A DNA stretch of 64,000 nt from Lepisosteus oculatus (taxonomy: Eukaryota; Chordata; Actinopteri; Semionotiformes; Lepisosteidae). A model generated the notes under the pieces. That model was not told the origin of the DNA and did not search any database. It saw nothing but the letters and a program-made list of their open reading frames with translations. Shown piece by piece: positions 56,810-64,000 of the stretch; position 1 is the first letter of the stretch, and every line of letters starts with the position of its first letter. The stretch lies in NCBI RefSeq assembly GCF_040954835.1, contig NC_090709.1, positions 43,656,490 to 43,720,489 on the forward strand, given 5' to 3'. A program made the position numbers and the translations under genes.

Positions 56810-57420
56810 ACAAAATAATAATCAGTATTAACCAGAAACAGCAGAAAAACTGGTCACAATTGTGATTATGTCGCTTCTCTGCTTCAGCAAGGTCAATAAA
56901 GGACTCTCTGAAAGTAGTAAAGCACTAAAGCACTGCAAAACTGAATTCAAAATCATATTAGGAATTCTGAGTGGTGCCTGCTTACATGCAATCCAATACG
57001 GATGTTGTCTTTAAATAAGAATTCTCTATGTTTCCCTGCCTTGTCCCTGGAGTGAAACTATTGGATTGAAGGAATTCTTCTGACAGGTTTACAAGGTCCC
57101 GTTGATATTTGGATAAGTCTATGAACTCGTGATTTTTATATACTTTAAATAACTGCCATACACACAGAATAAAATGACAGTACTGATGATTTTTCCTGAG
57201 ATGAAGCACAGCTTATCTTTCCAAGACTGCTTATAAAGGCAAGCCAGTGGATACTCTAGCAGAACATGGACAAACGTTCAGCTTCGTAACCAACAAATTC
57301 CCAATTTAGATCTGACATGTGAGGTATTCTTTGTGATTGCTTGAAGTGAAACCCACAATCTCTTTTGGACTTAGACAAGTTATTTCTGATGGAGCGCTAT
57401 GCGGAAAGACATAATCAGCT
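56810..57420. repeat. Duplicated segment B, copy 2
   Basis: The counterpart of 53590-54190. Upstream at 56700-56800 it retains the sequence that flanks the LTR relic in copy 1, without the LTR. It thus preserves the pre-insertion site. Confidence 0.75.
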
Positions 57421-57684
57421 CTACCCCTGAGGATGACTCGACTTGAAAATGCAGAACATTAACGTTTCACAGATAAAAGGAGCACAACCGACATTAAAAT
57501 TGAGGGCGCACTGTGATTTGCACTGACTCAAAAGTGATCTTGGTAGACAAACTTCCCTGCTGAAGGTGGAAACGATAAATTGTGTTGAGAAGAAGAAACA
57601 CTTTTTTCTCCCTGCTTTGATGTTAAGCTGATAAAGTAGCTTTTAACACATTGCTCCATTTGGTGGTTGTAACACAAAAACTCC

Positions 57685-57766
57685 TAGCAGCAGTGGGATT
57701 CAAGCCCACACCCCCAAAGAGACTGGAGCCTTAATCCAGCACCTTAGACCGCTCGGCCACGCTACC
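57685..57766 (-). tRNA. tRNA-Leu (AAG)
   Basis: The minus strand reads GGTAGCGTGGCCGAGCGGTC, then CTGGATTAAGGCTCCAG with anticodon AAG, the variable arm TCTCTTTGGGGG, and GGCTTGAATCCCACTGCTGC at the 3' end. It is 82 nt, the normal class II size. T5 lies about 5 bases downstream. One acceptor mismatch and a T-loop change (GGCTTGAATCC) are visible; otherwise intact. Confidence 0.85.
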
Positions 57767-57789
57767 CACTGGGCCCTCTTTTTTTGTCT

Positions 57790-58660
57790 CATTACTTGCC
57801 CGGAGGAAGCCGGGTGGGTTTTGCTCTTGTCACCCGAATTAGTGGCGTTATGACCGTGGAACCGACTGCACCTGCTTTTTCTGAGATGCTTCCCCTCTCA
57901 TGGCGAGATCTCTACTTCTTTAACACCTCTTGATAAAGATCTTCTGTTGAGCAGGTTTCAGACCTCTGCGTACAGCACCCTTGATGTCATTTTATTTTTA
58001 CAGCAGCCGCATCCAGAAAGTTGTGTCCTTTACGTTTTATTTGAACAACAAAACTACATACAATACAAACAAGAGCACATATAACGTATCAAGAAAATCG
58101 TCAGGGGCACATGCTATAATACAATTACACTTTATGAAAAACGATTACACAAGGTAAATAAAGATAAGGTCCGCACAGCTCGTTCTTACATTTCGAAAGA
58201 GTCCGTAAATACCCCTTTACGTCTATTTTGAACTGTTCAAACGTAGGACTCTTCCCAGACCATTTCACTTTATACCACATTCCTAAACGAGGATGCTTCT
58301 CATGTTTTAGAACTATTTTGGGCAGTATGGCTTATACAACACACCCACAGTATTCTAATGGTGGACTGCAGATCTGTGCTATAGTTCAGTCGAATTCAAA
58401 GGTACCAGCAATCTTACTGGATTTGACTGGGATTCTGAAATGTCTCTTGCAAAAGTATTCGGGTTTGCTTGAACCTTTGATAAAAAAAGTGATCTGATCT
58501 GAAACTACCCAGCTTACAATCTCTGAGGTAGTTGTCACTAAACTCGGACGTGATGTGGCACACATGTGCCGTGTGCCTTTACTTTTGTAAAAAACTGGTA
58601 TCGGGAAAAGTTTCTTAATATTTCTTTTGATTAGCATGCAAGAAAATGTGATCATTACCT
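57790..58660. other. No recognised feature
   Basis: Mixed-composition DNA between the Leu-AAG gene and the next tRNA-like scrap. A plus-strand frame at 58228-58497 and a minus-strand frame over the same region carry no motif I know. Confidence 0.45.
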
Positions 58661-58663
58661 ATG

Positions 58664-58722
58664 GAATTTCCCGCCAGCGTGGAGCTTGAATTCACAACCT
58701 TGAGACTCAGTGTTCAAGAGTC
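58664..58722 (-). pseudogene. tRNA-like 3' half (Met/Ile type?)
   Basis: The reverse complement contains TGAGTCTCAAGGTTGTGAAT and TCAAGCTCC, resembling anticodon loop to T arm of a Met-type tRNA. Identity is uncertain. Confidence 0.3.
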
Positions 58723-59040
58723 ACAGAAGAGGTCAGCCTGGTCTTCAGTTTGCCAACGATAAGCTCCGGCAGTGCTCCTCTGTAAAGCAGATTGTTCGGA
58801 TCGGTTATGTGGGACGGCACTTCGATACTAAGATCGTTTGCAGCACACGCATGGTTTCCCCCTTCACGCAAAAAACATAGACGATGGAAACTCTCTTGTC
58901 TTGGGCTGCTGACTCCTGGATTTAAAGCGCTCTGGGTGCCAGCTATGTCTCTAACAAGCACACTATAAAGACAGGAATTACACTTTGCTCACGTCACGCA
59001 TGGAATGGCGAGGCTACTTGTTCCAATATTATCTAGTCTC

Positions 59041-59076
59041 ACCTCATATGGTGCCGATTCCTGGTTTTCATTTAAG
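59041..59076 (+). pseudogene. tRNA-Glu (TTC) fragment
   Basis: CTCATATGG, then CGATTCCTGGTTTTCA, match the 5' half of tRNA-Glu with a deletion in the D arm. The T arm is missing. The flanks weakly resemble those of the Glu gene at 22198. Confidence 0.5.
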
Positions 59077-59337
59077 AAAGAGCACTGCAAACACCGTAAA
59101 CAGTGCAAAACGTGTGATGAAAGAAGTCTTTTCCCCCCTTTGTCTAAAGCAGAACACAGCGGAGTCATGCCGAGGGTTGTGAGATCAAGATTTCAGTGGA
59201 GCACTGTCGTCTACGTCTTTAGCTACATGAGTTGGACATCCTCTTGTACAGGGAAAGCAGATTGAGATCCTCTGACATGAAAAGTGACAGATAAAAGCCA
59301 TTTCTCATCCTTTCTCTTAGTGGTGGAACTATCGCAT

Positions 59338-60755
59338 TGTAGATTAAGCCGGCCCAGGGACGCCAAATATGTAATCATAGTTGCTCTCTGAAGGCACCAG
59401 TTCTGTAGGGTTTGGGCATTTACTGAGACAATTATTAATTGTAGCAGTAAATCACAAAGTTGATTCTTTTGGTGGCTTTAGAATCCAACCATGCGACATA
59501 ACTCAAACAACGCGCACACACAGGTACTAACACACGAGGATACATTTATTAATACATAGTATATGCATGTAAACCTAACAGATCTTATCGAGAGGGTTAT
59601 CAGAATACAAAAGGTATATATTCAGTCAGTTACAAAGTGTTACACATATCAAGAGGACATACGTTCAGTATATCATTCATTAAGACCGTTTCGTAAAGTG
59701 AACTTGGTTACAACTTCTACATTAGATACTCAAACAAGTACATAACTCTTAGGAATTAAATTGATATCAGCTGTAATGCATTGAAGTTGAATACTTATCC
59801 AATCTTTGGGGATTCAGATCTCCTGCGGGCACAAAGAAACAGTTGCAGGCTGTTGCTGTCCAATCCGCGCTCTCTGGCTCCGTGCCAGGCTGTGCTGTGC
59901 GGCTTGCGACGGTGCGCTGCTGATGCTCACTGACCGGCTAGTTAGTGTTGGCTTTAACTAGCAAAGTTTGTGCACAGGAGAAAAGATGACTGTGGGTCCC
60001 AGCAAGTTAGGAAGAGGACCGGTTCGTTCCTGATGAAGAGCTAGTTCTGAATAGTAATTCAGCTGTCCACAGTTCCGACCTGTTCACGAGGCCTGCTGCT
60101 GGTTACTCTCTGGCAACCTCCACTCTAGACTCTTAGAACAAAGGAAAGTTCTGGCGCTCGGACACACTGGCCGTTCCGTGGTTGTCCGGGCTGAGTCTCA
60201 GGATGGTCAGGAGGCGCGCTGCGAGAATGTCCTGCCCTTGGGAGCCTCCTGCTCCTGGGCCGTCCTGCCCTGGAATTCTCCTTTGAATTCCCTTTAGAAT
60301 TGTTGCATCTGAATTTGAATCTCGTTGAATCTGAATCTGAATCTGAATCTCTCAGGCTCTCTGTGTTGCCTGTTTTTACCTGGAGGAACTTCAGCTCATT
60401 GATTGGCTGAAAGTTCCATGGGCATCAGAGTCCCACGTGGGTTACTCGGCCCTACCGGTCCCTGATTGGTTGATCAAGGTGAGATATGAGTCACTTACTC
60501 CTGACACTTAGTAATGCAGTCCAGATGTCCAACTGGCACTCCCTAAACAGATAGGGGCCAATGGATGACCATTGATCATGATAGCCAGGCTTAGCTAAGT
60601 GCATCCCCCTGTGGGAGCTGTCCTTATCAAAAGAAAACATCTTGCATGAATGGTTTCTCTGTGGCTGCACCACAGAGATGAACAGAGAAATGGGGCCTCA
60701 TTTGGGAAGCTCAGAAACACTTAATTCTGCATTATTATTAAGCCTCGCCGCTACA
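59338..60755 (-). mobile_element. LTR-retrotransposon relic, younger copy
   Basis: It runs TGTAGATTAAGCC to CGCCGCTACA with perfect 4-bp duplications GCAT at 59334-59337 and 60756-60759. It is closely similar to the relic at 17760-19238, including the TGGCGTCCCTGGG motif about 90 bases inside one end. No internal coding region remains. It is a fossil, more recent than the copy at 52110. Confidence 0.75.
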
Positions 60756-60866
60756 GCATGTAAATGAGGCAACTTGCAAGGCGAGCAGGCTCGGTGCACA
60801 CCGAACGCAGATGTCTCAGAGCAGTTGAGACGTGTCCAAGTGGCTGTCAAAGGACAGCACTTTGCC

Positions 60867-60940
60867 GGTGCCGTGGCTTAGTTGGCTAAAGCGCCTGTCT
60901 AGTAAACAGGAGATCCTGGGTCCGATTCCCAGCGGTGCCT
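60867..60940 (+). tRNA. tRNA-Thr (AGT)
   Basis: It reads GGTGCCGTGGCTTAGTTGGC, anticodon AGT in CTGTCTAGTAAACAG, and ends GGTCCGATTCCCAGCGGTGC with CT. It is 74 nt with all stems paired. The T run after it is short (TTTATT). Intact by eye. Confidence 0.92.
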
Positions 60941-61279
60941 TTATTCCTGTCTTACTGTACAGAATTTATCCTTATGGGCAAATCCCATGCCTTTTAATTC
61001 AGGTGCATGCAAGTGTTCGTTTCCTTTCTGGAACAACTTGTTTTGAAAGAAATCTATACAGCTTGCGAAAGATGAAACACAAATCTTTCTTATCAGTGAG
61101 GAAGAGGTACTCCCAGCAGGCCAGCTAATACCAACAAAGTTTTTTTTTCACCCTAACCCAGAGAATGGCGAAAAGCGAGGCGCCTGTGGCTCTGCAGTGT
61201 AATCAGTTCGCGAGTTCGGCAGTTAGCTGAAAGAGTGGTAAATGGAGCTCGCCCCAGCCCGTCCTTATTCTTTTAAAGA

Positions 61280-61615
61280 GGATAAAAAATTAACTTCGCC
61301 GCCATTACTACCAGCTTTAAAAGACTGCCATGGGCACGGAAAAAAACACACTACAGATGACTTTTCTGGAACCGAAGCAGAGATTCCTTTACGAACCAAC
61401 TGATAAAGCTCAGCCAGTGAATACTGATAACAGAATGTGAAAGCACGATCAACTTTGTAACTGCAACCACAGGAAAAACAGCAAGAAGCAGGCTCCATTC
61501 CCCATTTAAATCTGTCGTGCGAGGCATGCTTTTTGCACGCATGAAGTAAATCCCACGATTGCTTTTGAACTTGGACAAAGTTCTTCCAAAGGAGCGCTAT
61601 GCGCAAAGATTTAAC
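61280..61615. repeat. Duplicated segment B, copy 3 (partial)
   Basis: GCCATGGGCACGGAAAAAA through GGAGCGCTATGCGCAAAGAT matches the second half of segment B copies 1 and 2. It shows that the tRNA neighbourhood from 50850 to 61615 grew by repeated segment duplication. Confidence 0.65.
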
Positions 61616-61797
61616 ATGTTCTTTACCACCCCTGGGTGCTGCAGGTGCTTCAGGTGGAGAAAGGCCTGCAGGTAATACAGTACAAGAAGCTGCTCAGGTA
61701 AGGTGATGTCTTGCCCAGTCTGTGGAACACATCTCTCTTTGCATCCATCAACACCTTCCAGCAATCCTTCGTACTTGGTTCTGGACTCTGCAACTGT

Positions 61798-63714
61798 CTA
61801 TATCTGTTTGAGAAATTCGTACTCATCAACTTTTTTTGTATTCAAATTAAAAGTACAACTGAAAGAAGTTTTATAATGAAAATGACCTAATTTTAGTAAT
61901 CTCTTGGCAACATTCTTACTGTTCTTCTTCTGAATATCCTTTAGGATACTTTGGAAGTTGATGATGAGGTTAGCCAGGCTGGGATCCTCTACTTTCACAC
62001 TGATATCATTTAGGATGTAGCCCGGAAAATGGTTTATGTTCTTAATATAATTAGCAATGATTTGGTGAGACAGTCCAGTGGTCTTCATTTGGTTACAATA
62101 ATTGTTGTTTTGGATAGGCCCTTTACAAAGTTTAAGGAAGATGCAGATGGATCCATAAAAACAGGAATCTGGAAACATTTTCTACCTGATAAATGTAGAG
62201 TCACTATGTTTATGGCTGAGATTTCACATGGGTGAATTTTAAGCTAAGGAGTAAAAACATGTGCTATGGAAATATCACTGCTCAATTTTAAATGCCTTTA
62301 AAAAATAAATACCTCCTGAGAGCAATCTGCCACTCCAAGATCCTTGGTAAGGTCCTGTTTAAACCCAGCCAGGTGAGGAGCATCCAGGGAGTGCGTTCTG
62401 TCCAGTCCAGCCTGGGTCACCATCTTCCTGAAAGCCTGCTGATGGCTTTTAAGAACTGGGGGGACAGAAGGAATACAAAATACACATTTAAACATTTTTA
62501 CTTCTAAGACAAACTAGAATACAAGTATAAAACAAAAGATACATTTGGAAAAAATAGAAAGTTCTCCAGAACTCACATCTTCCCCTTCCTCTTCCACTTC
62601 AGTCTCTGGCATCTCTTCCTCCTGGACAGCAGCCTCTTGCTCAGGGCATCTGGACCACTGGTATATCATTTTAACATACCCTTACATAAAGGTAAAGGTT
62701 AGAAATGAAACAGAAGAACCCTTATAAATTCTAAATATCTTACCTTGCTGATGTGTCTTCAAGATTCCACATAAAACAGTCCATGGACTCCGCCAGTCTC
62801 ACATTCTCACCACACATGAGCCCTATGCTCTTGCAATCCCTGACCTGCCGATTCCTCAAGTGATTCAACAAGTCCTTCCTGGCCTGGAGAAGGACCTTGC
62901 TGATCTCCTCTGCTGAGGCTCATTTCATACACACCCTCTTTAGGTGAAGAGGAAACTGGTCAAATGTCTTCAGGCAGGTCTTGCACACCAGAGGAATCCT
63001 CATGGGTCTCTTTTGAAAATAAATAACTTTTGTGTAAAGGAACAAGTCAAGACTGTTTCAGTTTCTTAACCGAGCCTTAATTTTCTCTCCAATAGCTTCA
63101 CCATATTGTTTATTGTATTTTTATCAGAATTATACCTTGCTCTAAAATAATGACTTTATAAAACAACTTAACTCTTACTTGGTCTTGTTCGCAGTCTTTC
63201 CAGTAGAAGTCGTTGTAGAATCTAAAAACTGCTGTGATAATTTGATCTGCCCGAGTGTCCTTCCCTAACCCAGTATTGATAGTTTGTGTACTGTAGGGTC
63301 CAAAGGTGGTGTTCTGCAATTTCCTCCCATAATGTTTCTTTGATCAGTTGGAAGTAAGTGTGAAAGCTTCCTCCCAGTGGGGAAGCTCAAGATCCTCTAG
63401 TTGTATGACAGATTTTCGTCGTAGTGCTCTTCGAGGATCTGCAGTGAGGTGTGAAGCCAATTTTTGGCATTGCTTACCAGCTTCAGATATGTGAGTTTAG
63501 GTGGCTTGGCAGGTTTTATGAGTTCCTCGGTCTTCCGTCGTAGGCTGGCGGGTGCTCGGTTCTCCCGTCCAATAAAACTGCTGTGTTTTGTAAATGGTGG
63601 ACTGTTTGGATCATTTTGTAGATGATCCTGGTTCCTTGGTGGAAGGTATCCTGTCTGACATGTTTGCTGTGTAGGCAGTGTGGAGGGTGACCATATGGTT
63701 GCGTGCATTGTCAA
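61798..63714 (-). pseudogene. Spliced gene, possibly tyrosine-recombinase-derived (Crypton-like), decayed
   Basis: Minus-strand exons appear in order. 63714-63397 begins MTMHATIWSPSTLPTQQTCQ. About 63300-63184 reads GRKLQNTTFGPYSTQTINTG and ends at a GTAAGA donor. About 63010-62742 is a Cys/His motif exon, MRIPLVCKTCLKTFDQFPLH onward. 62649-62575 is acidic. About 62464-62340 reads HQQAFRKMVTQAGLDRTHSL onward. 62178-61798 contains GLSHQIIANYIKNINHFPGY. The last two resemble the N-terminal core-binding part of tyrosine recombinases in repeated fish genes. A TGA interrupts the Cys/His exon after VCMK, and the frame between the third and fifth pieces does not join cleanly. The catalytic domain is not seen. 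Identity tentative. Confidence 0.4.
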
Positions 63715-64000
63715 CTCTGGATTGATCCATACTTACCATTTAAATGCCTAAAGCTTTGTTGACACCGTTAGGTTTCCACTGTTAGGCAGCTTTAACTCTG
63801 TAGAATCTGTGGCTCCATAGGAAGACTATCTTGCCTTTCTGTGTGTCGCTATGTTTCTGCCTGGGTCTTCTTCAGGCATTGTTCTGGAACACTGTGTCCA
63901 TGCTGGCTTGTTTTTATCCTGTTTTGTAAGGGGCAGTGTGTTGTAGTTCCTCCTAGGGGGCTAGTTTGTATCCTATGGTCTGTGTTCCTTCTGTACGTTT
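63715..64000. other. No recognised feature
   Basis: The last ~290 bases show no tRNA, repeat or protein similarity that I can recognise. They may be 5' flank of the minus-strand gene above. Confidence 0.4.

Noticed and set aside
17760-60755. LTR relics as plain DNA transposons with TGTAG/CTACA ends
   Set aside because: 4-bp duplications, TG...CA ends, about 1.4 kb size and a primer-site-like motif fit LTR sequence better, and there is no transposase or long inverted repeat. Some doubt remains.
60757-60775. Octamer-like ATGTAAATGAGGC just after the LTR relic
   Set aside because: It differs from the octamer by one base, and no snRNA sequence lies at the expected distance; a tRNA-Thr gene follows instead.

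Overview
The window looks like vertebrate DNA, most likely from a ray-finned fish. It holds eukaryotic nuclear tRNA genes (one with an intron), part of a U1 snRNA gene with its promoter, Tx1-clade LINE, PIF/Harbinger and Tc1/mariner-type transposons, LTR-retrotransposon relics with TG...CA ends, and spliced genes with GT/AG introns. I cannot name the species. Nothing looks bacterial, and there is no CRISPR array or operon.

Layout. 1-14745 is one minisatellite array of roughly 50-70 bp units, each holding an expandable (ATT)n tract; some blocks recur at about 1.4-1.8 kb. 14746-14957 is a truncated LTR piece. 14958-32320 is a tRNA cluster (Asp, Phe, Val, His, Glu) of repeated units in two opposed arms. 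The left arm (14958-22824) is mostly decayed and the right arm (27158-32320) is mostly canonical. Between the arms lies a GC-rich segment with a snRNA-type distal promoter (octamer plus SPH-like site), the first 32 bases of U1 snRNA, and then directly a Tx1-clade LINE with zinc-knuckle ORF1 and endonuclease. The LINE is cut off at the start of its reverse transcriptase, where the right arm begins.

32320-39360 is AT-rich, with an old Harbinger copy, a decayed BEN-gene copy and small repeats. 39365-49965 is a large inverted duplication. Each arm carries an open three-exon gene for a BEN-domain protein (286 and 288 aa) and a tRNA-like sequence beyond the gene's 3' side. The spacer between arms holds a LINE RT scrap, further copies of the 3' flank, a smaller inverted repeat, and a Tc1/mariner-type transposase that reads as 328 aa once one intron is removed.

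49966-61660 is a second tRNA neighbourhood built from duplicated segments. It has Leu-CAA (with intron), Leu-AAG, a decayed Leu-TAG, an Ala-like tRNA with a UAA anticodon, and Thr-AGT. Two more LTR relics lie here. 61798-63714 holds pieces of a spliced minus-strand gene that may derive from a tyrosine recombinase (Crypton-like); it has an in-frame stop.

The main theme is RNA-gene clusters acting as a sink for mobile elements. Three LTR relics keep perfect 4-bp target duplications, and two of these sites are also preserved empty in duplicated DNA within the same window. The most notable points are the U1/LINE junction and the paired BEN genes.
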